The notes: generated by a model from the letters alone, not told the origin. A stretch of DNA of 40,005 nucleotides from Mycobacterium colombiense (GCF_003284975.1 NZ_QMEU01000035.1:1-40005); one strand, 5' to 3'; positions 12,496 through 25,752 are shown, numbered from the stretch's first letter. Made by a program: numbers and translations.

Positions 12496-13074
12496 ATGGC
12501 TGTACACCTGACTCGCATCTACACGCGAACCGGCGACGACGGCACCACGGGATTGAGCGACTTCTCCCGGGTCTCCAAGAACGATCCCCGGTTGGTGGCC
12601 TACGCCGATTGCGACGAAGCCAACGCCGCGATCGGTGTCGCCGTCGCCGTCGGCCGGCCCGACGAGCAGCTCACCAGCGTATTGCGGCAAATCCAAAACG
12701 ACTTGTTCGACGCCGGCGCGGATCTGTCGACTCCCGTGGTCGACAACCCCGAATATCCCCCGCTGCGGGTCACCCAGCCTTACATCGATCGGCTCGAAAA
12801 GTGGTGTGACACATACAACGAACCCTTGCCTAAGCTGAATTCGTTTGTGCTGCCCGGTGGTTCGTCGTTGTCGGCGTTTCTGCACGTCGCTCGCACCGTG
12901 GTGCGCCGAGCCGAGCGGTCGGCGTGGGCCGCGATCGATGCCGCGCCCGGGCAGGTCAGCGTGCTGCCCGCGAAATACCTGAACCGCCTCTCGGATCTGC
13001 TGTTCATCCTGTCGCGGGTGGCCAACCCCGAGGGCGATGTGCTGTGGAAACCGGGCGGCGGCGACGTCCGCTAG
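12496..13074 (+). CDS. PduO-type cob(I)alamin adenosyltransferase
   Basis: A 192-residue ATP:cob(I)alamin adenosyltransferase. The ATP-binding N-terminus TRTGDDGTTGL is at residues 10-20, and the helix motifs RTVVRRAERSAW and LNRLSDLLFILSR are in the C-terminal half. The enzyme makes adenosylcobalamin, cofactor of methylmalonyl-CoA mutase and other enzymes, and works as a trimer in this family. ATG 12496 gives the family start MAVHLTRIYTRTG; in-frame sequence upstream belongs to the murA promoter region. Divergent from murA, convergent with the DUF2550 gene; the same neighbours occur in M. tuberculosis (Rv1314c). Confidence 0.93.
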   Translation: MAVHLTRIYTRTGDDGTTGLSDFSRVSKNDPRLVAYADCDEANAAIGVAVAVGRPDEQLTSVLRQIQNDLFDAGADLSTPVVDNPEYPPLRVTQPYIDRLEKWCDTYNEPLPKLNSFVLPGGSSLSAFLHVARTVVRRAERSAWAAIDAAPGQVSVLPAKYLNRLSDLLFILSRVANPEGDVLWKPGGGDVR

Positions 13075-13109
13075 TTAACAGCGTTCGGATCGTCCCCGGG
13101 CCGGCGCGG

Positions 13110-13556
13110 CTAGAGGCTGCGCCGGCGCGACCGGGGCGACGGACGCGACTCCAGCCAGGACAAAAACGCCGTCAACGCGCCCTTGTCCAGCGCGATCTCG
13201 TAGCCGGACCTGCGGTCCTGGGTGGTGTCACGCAGCTCGATGACGACGATCTCGTCGGTCATGATGTCGAACTCGTCGCCGCGTGGCGCCCGCCTGGAGA
13301 CGATCTCGACGCCACGGCGGCTCAGCCGTCGGTCCGGCCACAATCGCAGGCTGGACAGTCGGTAGAACGCGGCTTCCCCCCCGCGGTAACGGATTACGCC
13401 GTGGCGCCAGCCGTGGCCCCCGACCGCGGGAATGTCTCGCATGATCCCCGCCGTGCCGCCCTGGCGTAGCTTCCACAACCGATAGCTCAGCGCGACGACG
13501 GCGCCCGCCAGCACGACGACGAGCACGACCATGCCAACCATGGGCGCGCTCATCAT
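13110..13556 (-). CDS. DUF2550 family membrane-anchored protein
   Basis: A 148-residue protein with one N-terminal membrane helix (about residues 5-27) and then a basic, soluble domain of about 110 residues, probably cytoplasmic (AIMRDIPAVGG...; C-terminus SPRSRRRSL). It matches in size and place M. tuberculosis Rv1312, a DUF2550 protein found after atpC throughout mycobacteria. Its function is not known. It begins 15 bases after the atpC stop and is the last gene of the ATP synthase operon; a second ATG at 13553 is equally possible as the start. A role linked to the ATP synthase is suggested only by position. Confidence 0.85.
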   Translation of the reverse strand: MMSAPMVGMVVLVVVLAGAVVALSYRLWKLRQGGTAGIMRDIPAVGGHGWRHGVIRYRGGEAAFYRLSSLRLWPDRRLSRRGVEIVSRRAPRGDEFDIMTDEIVVIELRDTTQDRRSGYEIALDKGALTAFLSWLESRPSPRSRRRSL

Positions 13557-13570
13557 CTGGTCCGAGGCGG

Positions 13571-13936
13571 TTAGTCGATCGCGCCGACGGCGCGCAACCT
13601 TGCGCGCCCCTTGGCGGCGATACGCGGGTCGTCCGACTCGGAAGCCTCTCTGGCAGCGCTCTCGTCGATCTCCGAGGAGAACTCGGCGGATTCGGCGAGG
13701 ATGGTCACCGATTCCTCGGTGACGGACAGAAATCCGCCGTCCACCGCGATCCGCAGATCGTCTTCACCGTCTCGTTCGACGCGCACCATTGCATCGTCGA
13801 CCAACTGCGCTACCAGCGGGATGTGCCGCGGCAGGATGCCGATCTCACCGACGGTGGTACGGGTGAACAGAAACGTTGCCTCACCCGACCAGATCTTTCG
13901 GTCGACGGCGACTATCTCAACGTTCAAATCCGCCAT
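13571..13936 (-). CDS. atpC: ATP synthase F1 subunit epsilon
   Basis: A 121-residue epsilon subunit: an N-terminal beta-sandwich ([16 protein letters not shown]..., with [16 protein letters not shown]) and a short C-terminal helical part. Epsilon sits on the central stalk, binds gamma and the c-ring, and helps to couple and restrain ATP hydrolysis. As in other mycobacteria the C-terminal helix region is short. It lies 35 bases downstream of atpD in the operon. Confidence 0.95.
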   Translation of the reverse strand: MADLNVEIVAVDRKIWSGEATFLFTRTTVGEIGILPRHIPLVAQLVDDAMVRVERDGEDDLRIAVDGGFLSVTEESVTILAESAEFSSEIDESAAREASESDDPRIAAKGRARLRAVGAID

Positions 13937-13971
13937 GCCACGAGCCTTTCAGAGCCTTTTCGCTCACGCCT

Positions 13972-15447
<1,476 letters not shown>

Positions 15448-16356
15448 CTACTTAGCGTCGGCGAGCGCGTTTGCGCCGCCAACGATTTCGCTGATCTCTT
15501 GGGTGATCTGAGCCTGCCGCTCGCGGTTCGCCATCAGCGTGAGCTCCTTGATCAGGTCGTCCGCGTTGTCCGTTGCCGACTTCATCGCCCGTTGACGCGA
15601 CGCGAGCTCCGATGCCGCCGATTCGAGCAACGCGGCATACACCCGGGTCGTCACATACCGCGGCAGCAGCGCGTCGAAAAGCGTTGTGGCGTCTGGTTCG
15701 AACGAGTACAAAGTGTGGAGTTCGTCGGTGTCCTCGACGTATTCCATGACCAGCGGAGCGATCCGATGGGCCACCGCGGCCTGCGACATCATCGACTTGA
15801 ATTCCGAGTAGACGATGTGCAGCTCGTCGACGCCCTGGTCGTCCTGTGACTCGTCATCGCCGACCCCGGCCATGAAACTCTCGACCAAAGTGGACGCGAT
15901 CTCCTGGGCGTTCTCCACCTGGGGCTGCTCGGAGAAACCCGTCCAGGATTCGGTGATGTCCCAGTTGCGGAACTTGAAGTAGTTCTGCGCCTTCCGGCCC
16001 ACCGTGTAAACGATGGGTGTCTTGCCCTCCTCCCGCAGCAACGAGAACAGTTCCTCGGCACGGCGGAAGATGCTTGAGTTGTACGCGCCGCACAGACCGC
16101 GGTCCGAGGACACCACCAGGACGCCGGCGCGCTTCGGCTCGTCACGCTCGACCAACAACGGATGGTCCAAAGCGGCTTCGGAGGACAACGTGGTAAGCAT
16201 CGACGTGATCTGGAATGCGTAAGGCCGGGCGGATTCCAGCCGGGCCTGCGCCTTGCCGATGCGCGAGGTCGCGATCATCTCCTGGGCCTTGGTGATCTTC
16301 TTGATCGAGCCGGCCGAACGGATCCGGCCCCGTAATTCGCGAAGTGTTGCCGCCAT
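15448..16356 (-). CDS. atpG: ATP synthase F1 subunit gamma
   Basis: A 302-residue rotor subunit with the two long coiled-coil helices at its ends ([28 protein letters not shown]... and ...[21 protein letters not shown]). Residues about 166-179 ([14 protein letters not shown]) are an acidic loop specific to mycobacteria; in M. tuberculosis the corresponding loop affects coupling and suppresses ATP hydrolysis. The six-base gap to atpA indicates coupled translation. Confidence 0.97.
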   Translation of the reverse strand: MAATLRELRGRIRSAGSIKKITKAQEMIATSRIGKAQARLESARPYAFQITSMLTTLSSEAALDHPLLVERDEPKRAGVLVVSSDRGLCGAYNSSIFRRAEELFSLLREEGKTPIVYTVGRKAQNYFKFRNWDITESWTGFSEQPQVENAQEIASTLVESFMAGVGDDESQDDQGVDELHIVYSEFKSMMSQAAVAHRIAPLVMEYVEDTDELHTLYSFEPDATTLFDALLPRYVTTRVYAALLESAASELASRQRAMKSATDNADDLIKELTLMANRERQAQITQEISEIVGGANALADAK

Positions 16357-16362
16357 CGGTAG

Positions 16363-18051
<1,689 letters not shown>

Positions 18052-18119
18052 GGCTTTCGTCTTCCTACTTGATCTTGGTATCGCGTGCGTCGGAATGGGT
18101 TTGTGATGAATGGTTGGTG

Positions 18120-19460
18120 TCAGTCGGGCAATTGAGCCTCGGCCGCGGCAAGGCGAGAAGCGAGTGTCCCGTCAATCACTTCGTCGGCCACGGAGATGAG
18201 CAGGCCGCCCAGTAGTTCGGCATCGATCTGCAGCTGTACCGCCACCGGGTGATCGTAGATGCGGCCAAGCACGTCGGTGAGGCGAGACCGCTGGGCATCG
18301 CTGAGTTCGGCCGCCGCCTTGACCGTGGCGACGATCTCGCCGCGGCGCGCCACGGCGACTTCCGTCAAGAACTGAACGGCATCCTCGGCCGGCTGGCCCC
18401 TGAGCAGTTCGACCGTCTGGGTCAGCAACGCGGTCACAATGGGGTGGACCCTGCCGCTTGCGCTGTCAAGCACCTTGCGCAACAACGCGACTCGGCCTTC
18501 GACCGGAACGGCGTAGTCACCCAGCAAAATGGAAAGTTGTGGCTGCGCATCGAGGATGCGGGAGAACCGGAACAGCTGTTCTTCGACCTCGTCAACCTTG
18601 TCCTCGCGTTCGGCGACTTCGAGCAGCGCCTGCCGAGACACGTGTTCGATGGCGTCGACCAGATCGGAGTTGGCCGACCAACGCTCCGAGACCGCGGCGC
18701 GCAGCACCTCGAGTGTCGCGTCGCCGACCTTGCCGGAGACCAGTCGTTCGACCAACCGGACCCTGGGCGCGCTGTCTTCGGCGGGAACGGTGAGATACCG
18801 CGTGACGACGATCTCGCGGTCCAGCATCTGGGCCACATCGACCAGCTCACCGGAGACGGTCGAAAGCCCCTTGCTGTCAAGGTCTTTGGCTAGGGAGCTG
18901 AACTTCTCCGACAGGTTGCCCAGCGCGACGCGACTCGACGAACGCATCTTGGTCATCAACGGATACTGGACGTCGGCCGCAACGGGCGCCATCTCGTCGA
19001 GTTCGTCGAGGAACCGGTCGACGGTGGCCGACTGCTGTTCAGGGTCGGCGACGTAGTTGCGCACCAACTCGCCCGCCTGGCGCACCGCTTCGTGGCCGAG
19101 TTCCAACCGGAGCTGCCGGCTCAACTGGGTGCGCAACAGATCGACCTGGCGGCTGCCCTGTGCGTTGATGCGATCGGACTCGACATCCGCCTGGGCCCGC
19201 AACTGCTCGACGATGCGGCCCGCGTCGGTCCGGGCCTCCTCGACCACCCGTTCGCCCTCGGTCTTCGCATCTTCCACGGCCTTGGTGTGCGCCGTGGTCG
19301 ACTCGGTCAGCCGATCACTCGCCGTCGCAGCGTCTTTCAGCTGTTGGCGCACGGCGTCTTGCCGCGCGGCCATCAGCCGACGCACCGGCGGCACGACGTA
19401 GCGCACCACCAGAAACACGATGGCCGCAAAGCCCACCAACTGGCCGATGAAAGTCGACAT
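18120..19460 (-). CDS. atpH: ATP synthase fused b-delta subunit
   Basis: A 446-residue fusion, the same length as in M. tuberculosis. The N-terminus has one membrane helix (about residues 4-26) and a long charged coiled coil (about 30-165) like subunit b; the C-terminal part (about 270-446, ending [18 protein letters not shown]) is subunit delta (OSCP). The protein is thus both half of the peripheral stalk and its cap on F1. The fusion is characteristic of mycobacteria and their relatives. It starts six bases after the atpF stop. Confidence 0.96.
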   Translation of the reverse strand: MSTFIGQLVGFAAIVFLVVRYVVPPVRRLMAARQDAVRQQLKDAATASDRLTESTTAHTKAVEDAKTEGERVVEEARTDAGRIVEQLRAQADVESDRINAQGSRQVDLLRTQLSRQLRLELGHEAVRQAGELVRNYVADPEQQSATVDRFLDELDEMAPVAADVQYPLMTKMRSSSRVALGNLSEKFSSLAKDLDSKGLSTVSGELVDVAQMLDREIVVTRYLTVPAEDSAPRVRLVERLVSGKVGDATLEVLRAAVSERWSANSDLVDAIEHVSRQALLEVAEREDKVDEVEEQLFRFSRILDAQPQLSILLGDYAVPVEGRVALLRKVLDSASGRVHPIVTALLTQTVELLRGQPAEDAVQFLTEVAVARRGEIVATVKAAAELSDAQRSRLTDVLGRIYDHPVAVQLQIDAELLGGLLISVADEVIDGTLASRLAAAEAQLPD

Positions 19461-19466
19461 ACGTAT

Positions 19467-20000
19467 TTACCGTCCGGATGTCTTGGTTGCGGATGTGGTC
19501 GTGGCGGCGGGGGCGACGTCGACGCCGAGGATGCGACTTGCCAACGTCGCCGACATCGACGCCACATTGGCACGCAGATCCAGCTCCACGGCGTCCCTCT
19601 CCCGCTTCAATTGCTCGGATGCCATTTGCAACGTCGACATCACCTGTTGTTCGGCACGGGCGCGCGCGTCTTCGACCACCTTACGACCTTCGGCGCGGGC
19701 ATTGTCGCGCAACGACGACGCCTGAACCCGCGCCTCGCTCAGGGCTTCTTCGTAGTCGGCCTTGGCCGCTTCGAATTGCTCGGTCGCCTTCTTGTTGTCG
19801 GCAGCCGTCTTGGCGACCATGGCCTCGCGCTCGTGCAAGACCCTCATCACCGGCGGCACGACGAATGTGCCGATGACGGCCAGCACGATCAGGAAGATCG
19901 CAAGCACGAAGAAGAAGGTGCCGTTGGGGACGAGGAAGTTGTTGCCCCCCTCGGCCACCACCTGGCTGGATGCCAAAATGCTCAGACTCGCGTCACGCAT
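19467..20000 (-). CDS. atpF: ATP synthase F0 subunit b
   Basis: A 177-residue subunit b with one membrane helix (about residues 28-50, [16 protein letters not shown]) and a long coiled coil. It pairs with the b-like half of AtpH to form the peripheral stalk. The end [12 protein letters not shown] is a low-complexity tail and slightly longer than in M. tuberculosis (171 residues). The gene lies nine bases after atpE. Confidence 0.95.
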   Translation of the reverse strand: MRDASLSILASSQVVAEGGNNFLVPNGTFFFVLAIFLIVLAVIGTFVVPPVMRVLHEREAMVAKTAADNKKATEQFEAAKADYEEALSEARVQASSLRDNARAEGRKVVEDARARAEQQVMSTLQMASEQLKRERDAVELDLRANVASMSATLASRILGVDVAPAATTTSATKTSGR

Positions 20001-20009
20001 TGCAGCGAA

Positions 20010-20339
<330 letters not shown>

Positions 20340-20350
20340 TCATGGGCGTC

Positions 20351-21109
20351 TCAGTCATGGTGATCCTCGATCTCCATGGCCTGGCTGAAGTACAAGATGG
20401 TCAGAATCGAGAAGATGAAGGCCTGGATGGCGCCGACGAACAGATCGAAGGCCTTCCAGATCGCGTTGGGTGCCCACATGATGTACGGCGGGAAGAGCGC
20501 GATCAGCGCGACCAGGATGCCGCCGGCGAAGATATTGCCGAAAAGTCGGAGCGACAGCGAGATGGGCTTGGCGAGCTCTTCGACGAGGTTGATCGGCGCC
20601 AAGAACGCCACGTGACCCTTGACCACCGCCAGCGGATGCCCGATGATGCCGCGGCGCCAGATGCCGGCCACGTGATAGCAAACGAACACGAAGAGCGCCA
20701 GCGCCAGAACGTAATTGATGTCCGCCGCCGCCGACTTCAGCAGCTCGCTCGCGTGCCCGGATTTGTCCTTGTACTGCAGCGGGAGGACCGACAGCCAGTT
20801 GGAGATCAAAATGAACACGAAGATCGTGACGGCCAACGGCAGCACGAACGGGGCGATCCGCATGCCGATAGCGCTCTCGATCTGTCCGCGCATCTGTTCG
20901 GTGATCGCCTCCCAGAACAGCTGAACGCCACTCGGCACGCCCTTGGAAGTGATCTTCGCGCGCAGGAAAAAGGCCAACCCGAGCACGATCACCGCGGCGA
21001 TCGCGGTCGACAGAATCGTGTCGGTGTTGACGGTCAGGCCAAGCCACGTGGCCTTATTGTGCTCGCCAACCTCGATTGCCGACTCGGCCAGGAACGTCGT
21101 CCCAGTCAT
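20351..21109 (-). CDS. atpB: ATP synthase F0 subunit a
   Basis: A 252-residue membrane protein with five to six helices. The essential arginine is Arg188 in [13 protein letters not shown], which faces the c-ring carboxylate during proton transfer. The helical hairpin and the conserved SNWLSVLP segment are in place. The ATG at 21109 overlaps the stop of the upstream gene (ATGA), which implies coupled translation. Confidence 0.96.
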   Translation of the reverse strand: MTGTTFLAESAIEVGEHNKATWLGLTVNTDTILSTAIAAVIVLGLAFFLRAKITSKGVPSGVQLFWEAITEQMRGQIESAIGMRIAPFVLPLAVTIFVFILISNWLSVLPLQYKDKSGHASELLKSAAADINYVLALALFVFVCYHVAGIWRRGIIGHPLAVVKGHVAFLAPINLVEELAKPISLSLRLFGNIFAGGILVALIALFPPYIMWAPNAIWKAFDLFVGAIQAFIFSILTILYFSQAMEIEDHHD

Positions 21110-21597
21110 CGTTGCTGTTCCTTACCTTCCGTTCCGTCCGATCCTGCGATCACGCCGCCTTCGGCACCGTCCGAGTGCTCCGCCCAGTCACCGGCGCGCA
21201 GCTTCTTCCACACCGGCAGCGCTGTCGAGGCGACCAAGAGGACCTGGAAAAGCGCCAATCCGAACACGACGCCCAGTCCGGCGGGCCGAAAGACGTAGGC
21301 GATGATCAGCCCGACGACGGTGATGATGGCCAGCCGTGACGCCGAGTTGACCGCCATCGACCTTTTCAGCGGATGATCCTTGGCGGTGATCGACTCAACC
21401 GAGCGACGCACCAATACTGCGTTGAGCAAACCTAGGAGAAGCCCGACGCCGAAGAAGACGCCGACCATCAGGTGACCGGACAGTCCGGCGGCGAGCACCG
21501 CCACTGCGGTGATGGCAATGCTGATCGCGAAGAGCCGAACCGGACGGAAAGCAACAGAGGGAAACACCAACGGCGCGTCCTGCGCTGGTGTCGTCAC
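21106..21597 (-). CDS. AtpI-like membrane protein, first gene of the ATP synthase operon
   Basis: A 163-residue protein with four membrane helices (about residues 22-120) and a soluble acidic tail ([10 protein letters not shown]...EGKEQQR). It has the size and place of M. tuberculosis Rv1303 and of AtpI (subunit I), which helps c-ring assembly or divalent-ion supply in other bacteria. The sequence similarity to classical AtpI is weak, so the role rests on topology and position. GTG 21597 is the start; the stop overlaps the atpB start by four bases. Confidence 0.85.
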   Translation of the reverse strand: MTTPAQDAPLVFPSVAFRPVRLFAISIAITAVAVLAAGLSGHLMVGVFFGVGLLLGLLNAVLVRRSVESITAKDHPLKRSMAVNSASRLAIITVVGLIIAYVFRPAGLGVVFGLALFQVLLVASTALPVWKKLRAGDWAEHSDGAEGGVIAGSDGTEGKEQQR

Positions 21598-21771
21598 TGC
21601 AGCACCTCAATCCCGGGTTGATGGAACGGGAACCCCCCGACCGACTGATCGGTGGCCCGCCGAGCGTATCGCACGTCACAGTTGAATCACCCAAGGGGTA
21701 TCTCCCGAGGCCGGTCTGAAACCAGCCCGGTCGGATTGCCCTCCGATGGGCCGGTAGCCTGCGCGGCATTT
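21598..21771 (-). promoter_or_regulatory. Leader region of the ATP synthase operon
   Basis: This 174-base stretch between the wecA hairpin and the first atp gene must contain the operon promoter. The best match I see on the minus strand is TTGGGT, 18 bases, GATACG, with TACGCT two bases further as an alternative -10 box (about 21666-21695). Neither is strong. No riboswitch-like fold is evident. Confidence 0.35.
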
Positions 21772-21809
21772 TGGGGTTCTACCAGCACCGTACCACATGC
21801 TGGACCCCA
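21772..21809 (-). terminator. Hairpin terminator after wecA, without U-tract
   Basis: Two stacked stems: TGGGGT/ACCCCA (21772-21777 with 21804-21809) and CCAGCA/TGCTGG (21782-21787 with 21798-21803), with a four-base bulge on one side. It starts three bases after the wecA stop. Mycobacteria often end transcripts with hairpins that lack a T run, so it is the likely end of the prfA-prmC-sua5-wecA unit. Confidence 0.6.
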
Positions 21810-21812
21810 CTA

Positions 21813-23024
21813 CTACCCTTCGTCGTAGTAGTCGTCGCCCCGGCGCAACAGGGGGATCGCCGTCGCGATGCCGGCCACCAGGATGGCGCCCAGCATCACC
21901 GCGGCGGTGTCGCGCGGACGGAAAAAGATTGTGCTGGCGGCGCCGAACGCGACGATCCCCACCCACAGATAGATCAGCAACACCACCCGGCGGTGTGAAT
22001 GACCGATCTGCAGCAACCGGTGATGCAGATGCATCTTGTCGGGGCTGAACGCGCTGCGGCCCGCGCGGGTGCGCCGCACGATCGCCAGCAGCAAATCGAG
22101 CATCGGCACGAAGATGACCGCCGCGACCAGCAGGAACGGCGAGAGCAGGACGAATACGTCGCGCGCGCCGTAGGCGTTCTGCGAGACGGGGCCGGCGGCC
22201 GTCGTCGACGCGGCCGAGAGCATCAGGCCGATCAGCATCGAGCCGGAGTCGCCCATGAAGATCTTGGCGCGATGGAAGTTGTGCGGCAGGAAGCCCAGGC
22301 ATGCCCCGGCGAGCACCACCGAGATCACCGCGGGCGGATAGAACAGGACGTCACCCCCGTGGTCGCGCAGCAACCCGACCGAGAACATGCAGATCGCCAG
22401 CGCGGTGATCAGTCCCAGCCCGGCCGCCAGACCGTCGAGCCCGTCGACGAAGTTCATCGCGTTGACGACCGACACGGTCAGCGCCAGGGTCAGCAGGATC
22501 GACGAGGCCTGGTCGAGCACGATGGTGCCCACGCCGCCGATCGGGATGTACAGAACGCTCCACGCCACCCCCATGGTCACCAGCACGCTGGCCGCCGTGA
22601 TCTGACCGGCGAACTTGGTCAACGCGTCGAGGCCCCAACGGTCGTCGATCAATCCGATGCCCATGATGACCGCGCCGGCGACCAGCACCGCGGGCATGCC
22701 GGTGGAGTAGACGAACCCACGGGTGAGCGCCGGAAGCTGAGACGCCAGAAAGACGGCCGTGATGACGCCGAGGAACATCGCCAGCCCGCCCATCCGGGGC
22801 GTCGGCGTCACGTGGACGTCGCGCTCACGTGGATAGGCGACCGCGCCCAGCCGGGTGGCCAGCACCCGCACCGGTCCGGTGGCGAAGTAGGTGATGATCG
22901 CCGCCGTCAGCCCGACCAGCGCCAGTTCGCGAAGCGGGACACCGGCGCCGCGGTCGGCCAGCGCGACTAAACCACCGGCAAGGTTGGTCACGTCGCTGGA
23001 CATCACCGAGACCGTACTGGACAA
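21813..23024 (-). CDS. wecA: Decaprenyl-phosphate GlcNAc-1-phosphate transferase
   Basis: A 403-residue polytopic membrane enzyme (about 11 helices), also called rfe. It moves GlcNAc-1-phosphate from UDP-GlcNAc to decaprenyl phosphate, the first step in building the linker that joins arabinogalactan to peptidoglycan. The catalytic Asp pair is at 127-128 (LIDDRWGLD), with NAMNFVDGLDG at 188-198 and FMGDSG at 256-261; the cytoplasmic HLHHRLL histidine motif follows. A TTG at 23024 with GAGG eight bases upstream gives a length close to the M. tuberculosis protein (404); ATG 23003 is the alternative but has no ribosome-binding site. Confidence 0.94.
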   Translation of the reverse strand: MSSTVSVMSSDVTNLAGGLVALADRGAGVPLRELALVGLTAAIITYFATGPVRVLATRLGAVAYPRERDVHVTPTPRMGGLAMFLGVITAVFLASQLPALTRGFVYSTGMPAVLVAGAVIMGIGLIDDRWGLDALTKFAGQITAASVLVTMGVAWSVLYIPIGGVGTIVLDQASSILLTLALTVSVVNAMNFVDGLDGLAAGLGLITALAICMFSVGLLRDHGGDVLFYPPAVISVVLAGACLGFLPHNFHRAKIFMGDSGSMLIGLMLSAASTTAAGPVSQNAYGARDVFVLLSPFLLVAAVIFVPMLDLLLAIVRRTRAGRSAFSPDKMHLHHRLLQIGHSHRRVVLLIYLWVGIVAFGAASTIFFRPRDTAAVMLGAILVAGIATAIPLLRRGDDYYDEG

Positions 23025-23050
23025 ACCTGGGACCTCGACAACCGCTCCAG

Positions 23051-23710
23051 TCAGCCCTGAGCGGTAAGGCTTTCCGGATCGAGGGCGAGCACTTCCGCGA
23101 TCCGCTCCGCGCTCACCGGGCCCGGCCGCAGAATCTTCGGCGTGGCCCCGGTCAGGTCGACGATCGTGGAGGCAGCGCCCTGAGCGGACGGACCCGCTTC
23201 CAGGTAGACGTCGACCAGATCACCGAGCTGGCTGCGCGCCTCGTTGGCGTCCAGGGCGGCGGGACGGCCGGAGATGTTGGCGCTGGACACCGCCAGGGGC
23301 CCGACTTCGCGCAGCAGCTCGATGGCCACGGGATGCAGCGGCATGCGAAGCATCACGGTGCCGCGGGCGTCGCCGAGGTCCCACTGCAGCGACGGCGCCT
23401 GGGTCACCACCAGGCTCAACGCGCCCGGCCAGAAGGCGCGGATGAGGTCGCGGGCCCCCTCCGGCATGGTGTAGACGAGCCCCTCGATGGTGTGCCAGGA
23501 GCCGACCAGCACGCCTACCGGCATGTCGCGGCCGCGACCCTTAGCCGACAGCAACGCCGATACCGCGGCGCTGTTGAACGCATCGGCGCCGATCCCATAG
23601 ACCGTGTCGGTCGGCATGACAACCAGCCGGCCACCCTTGAGCGCCGCCGCCGCGGCGGCGATTCCGAGTGAGCGCTGGTCGGGATCCGCACAGTCGAAGA
23701 TGTCAGTCAT
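23051..23710 (-). CDS. L-threonylcarbamoyladenylate synthase (Sua5/YwlC/YrdC family)
   Basis: A 219-residue YrdC-domain protein without the extra C-terminal Sua5 domain. The binding loop PTDTVYGI is at residues 33-40 and VSSANISG lies further down. It makes threonylcarbamoyl-AMP from threonine, bicarbonate and ATP for the t6A37 modification of tRNAs that read ANN codons. ATG 23710 overlaps the prmC stop (ATGA), so the two are translationally coupled. Place and size match M. tuberculosis Rv1301. It and PrmC both serve translation fidelity. Confidence 0.92.
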   Translation of the reverse strand: MTDIFDCADPDQRSLGIAAAAAALKGGRLVVMPTDTVYGIGADAFNSAAVSALLSAKGRGRDMPVGVLVGSWHTIEGLVYTMPEGARDLIRAFWPGALSLVVTQAPSLQWDLGDARGTVMLRMPLHPVAIELLREVGPLAVSSANISGRPAALDANEARSQLGDLVDVYLEAGPSAQGAASTIVDLTGATPKILRPGPVSAERIAEVLALDPESLTAQG

Positions 23711-24603
23711 CGGCGCCGCTCCTGCACCGGTTCCGCTCTTTTGCGGGCCGTCGCGAACCGGGGCCGCCCGGTCAGGTCTCGGCGGGCCTGGATGTCGTCG
23801 AATGCGCCTGTGCGACCGAACAATTCCACCGTCTGCTCCGAGGTGGTGTCGTCGTGCTCGACGCCGATGAGTCCTCCCGGGCGCAGCCACCGCCCGGCGA
23901 GGTTTACCAGGGGTGCGATCACCGCCATTCCGTCCGGGCCGCCGAAGACGGCCTGGTACGGATCATGTTGCGCGACTTCGGGATCCAGCACGGCACCGTC
24001 GGGAACGTAGGGCGGGTTCGCCACCACCAGGTCGACCCGGCCAGCCAGGTCGGTGAGCAGGCCCGGCTCGTCGGCCAGCTCGATGACGTCGGCGCAGACC
24101 AGCTCGACCTTCGTACCCTGCGCGTTGCGGCGGGCGTACTCGAGCGCGGCGTCGGAGTTGTCGATGGCGACGATTCGCGCCCCGGGCCAGTGGTGGGCCA
24201 GCGCCACCGCCAGGGCGCCCGACCCGGTGCACAGGTCGACAATGACGGGTCGCGGCGGCAGTTGTTGCGCCGTAGCCCACTCCAGCAGGGCCTCGGTCTC
24301 GGGTCGGGGTATGAAAACACCGGGGCCGACGTGCAGCAGGACGGGCCCGAACGCCGCGGTCCCCAGCAGATGTTGCAGGGGAACGCGCCGCGAGCGCGCG
24401 GCCACGACGTCGCGGTAGCGCCCGAGGAAGTCCGCGCCCGGCGGGTCGAGCAGGGCCAGGCGTCCGCGATCGGTGCCCGCCAGGTGCGCGGCCAGCTCTT
24501 CGGCATCCCAACGCGCAGAATCGATTCCCGCCTCGGCAAGGGTGGCCGCAGCATCGTCGATCGCGCGCCGCAGGCTGGGCCGGACTGTCCCGCTCCGCCT
24601 CAT
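23707..24603 (-). CDS. prmC: Peptide chain release factor N5-glutamine methyltransferase
   Basis: A 298-residue SAM-dependent methyltransferase (HemK). The N-terminal helical domain is at about 10-95, the SAM loop DLCTGSGAL at 123-131, and the catalytic NPPY at 196-199. It methylates the glutamine of the GGQ motif in release factors, and the RF1 gene lies directly upstream. The ATG at 24603 falls inside a MIRU-like repeat, so the first nine or so residues (MRRSGTVRP) come from that repeat; the ancestral start, as judged from the M. tuberculosis N-terminus, would align near residue 9 or 10, where the codon is now CCC. The upstream open frame in sequence overlapping prfA is not part of the gene. 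Confidence 0.92.
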   Translation of the reverse strand: MRRSGTVRPSLRRAIDDAAATLAEAGIDSARWDAEELAAHLAGTDRGRLALLDPPGADFLGRYRDVVAARSRRVPLQHLLGTAAFGPVLLHVGPGVFIPRPETEALLEWATAQQLPPRPVIVDLCTGSGALAVALAHHWPGARIVAIDNSDAALEYARRNAQGTKVELVCADVIELADEPGLLTDLAGRVDLVVANPPYVPDGAVLDPEVAQHDPYQAVFGGPDGMAVIAPLVNLAGRWLRPGGLIGVEHDDTTSEQTVELFGRTGAFDDIQARRDLTGRPRFATARKRAEPVQERRR

Positions 24604-24635
24604 CGCTTCGCTCTGCCTCGTCGCCGGGACGTCAT
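24588..24635 (-). repeat. MIRU-like repeat at the prfA-prmC junction
   Basis: On the minus strand the element begins at ATGA (24635-24632), which contains the prfA stop, and continues CGGCGACGAGGCAGAGCGAA, then GCGATGAGGCGGAGCGGGAC. It shares CCGGCGACGAGG and the GAAGCGA-GAGG-GGAG core with the element at 5046-5151. Such repeats are known to insert at stop/start overlaps. The internal ATGAGG is used as the prmC start. Confidence 0.65.
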
Positions 24636-25705
24636 GCCTGTTGCAGCCGGGTCTGCTTGTCGGCGGCGGCGAGGGCGTCGAACAGGGCGTCCAGGTCACC
24701 GTCGAGGACCTGATCGAGATTGTGCGACTTGAAGTTGATGCGGTGGTCCGCGATCCGGTTCTCCGGAAAGTTGTAGGTGCGGATGCGCTCGCTGCGGTCC
24801 ACCGTGCGGATCTGGCTGGCCCGGTCCGCCGAGGCATCGGCGAGCGCCTGCTCTTCGGCCAGGGCCTGCAGACGGGCGGCCAGCACCTGCAGGGCGCGGG
24901 CCTTGTTCTGCAGCTGCGAGCGCTCGTTCTGGCAGGTGACGACGATGCCGGTGGGCAGGTGCGTGATGCGCACCGCGGAGTCGGTGGTGTTGACGCCCTG
25001 CCCGCCCTTGCCCGACGAGCGGTAGACGTCGATGCGCAGGTCCGACTCGTCGATCTGCACCTCGCCGACTTCTTCGGGTTCGGGATACACCAGCACGCCG
25101 GCCGCCGAAGTATGCACGCGGCCTTGGGATTCGGTCACCGGGACGCGTTGCACCCGGTGCACTCCGCCCTCGAATTTCATCCGGGACCAGACCCCGTCGG
25201 CGCTGTCGCCCTTGCTGGCGATGGCCAGCGTCGCGTCCTTGTAGCCGCCCAGATCCGAGGTGGTTTCGTCCAGCACGGTGACGGTCCAGCCGTGCCGCTC
25301 CGCGTAGCGGATGTACATCCGGGCCAAGTCGGCGGCGAACAAGGCCGATTCTTCGCCGCCCTCACCGGATTTCACTTCGAGGACGATGTCGTCGGCGTCA
25401 TGCGGGTCGCGCGGGGCCAGCATGTCGGTGAGCTGGGTGTCCAGCTCGGCCACCTGGGCTTCCAGATCCGTGACCTCGGCGGCGAAGGAGGCGTCGTCGG
25501 CGGCCAGCTCTCGCGCCGTCTCCAGGTCGTCGCGGGCGGCCGCCAGCTTGCGGTAGGTGCCCACGATCGGGGCCAGCCGGGCGAACCGGCGTCCGGCCTT
25601 GCGCGCCTCGTCGGGATTGCTGTGCAATTCGGGGTCGGCCAGCCGGCGTTCGAGGTCGGCATGCTCGGCCAGCAGCACGTCAATGGTCTGTACCGGCTTG
25701 GTCAC
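24632..25705 (-). CDS. prfA: Peptide chain release factor 1
   Basis: A 357-residue class I release factor. The GGQ catalytic motif is at 234-236 in [10 protein letters not shown]; the anticodon-like tripeptide PVT at 189-191 ([11 protein letters not shown]) marks it as RF1, which reads UAA and UAG, not RF2. The GTG start at 25705 has AGGAGGT seven bases upstream. It follows rpmE after a hairpin and leads a unit with prmC, whose product methylates Gln236. Confidence 0.97.
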   Translation of the reverse strand: MTKPVQTIDVLLAEHADLERRLADPELHSNPDEARKAGRRFARLAPIVGTYRKLAAARDDLETARELAADDASFAAEVTDLEAQVAELDTQLTDMLAPRDPHDADDIVLEVKSGEGGEESALFAADLARMYIRYAERHGWTVTVLDETTSDLGGYKDATLAIASKGDSADGVWSRMKFEGGVHRVQRVPVTESQGRVHTSAAGVLVYPEPEEVGEVQIDESDLRIDVYRSSGKGGQGVNTTDSAVRITHLPTGIVVTCQNERSQLQNKARALQVLAARLQALAEEQALADASADRASQIRTVDRSERIRTYNFPENRIADHRINFKSHNLDQVLDGDLDALFDALAAADKQTRLQQA

Positions 25706-25752
25706 TGCCTTACCTCCTGCCCCGTTTTGCCCGTCGTTGCCGCAAACGCAAA

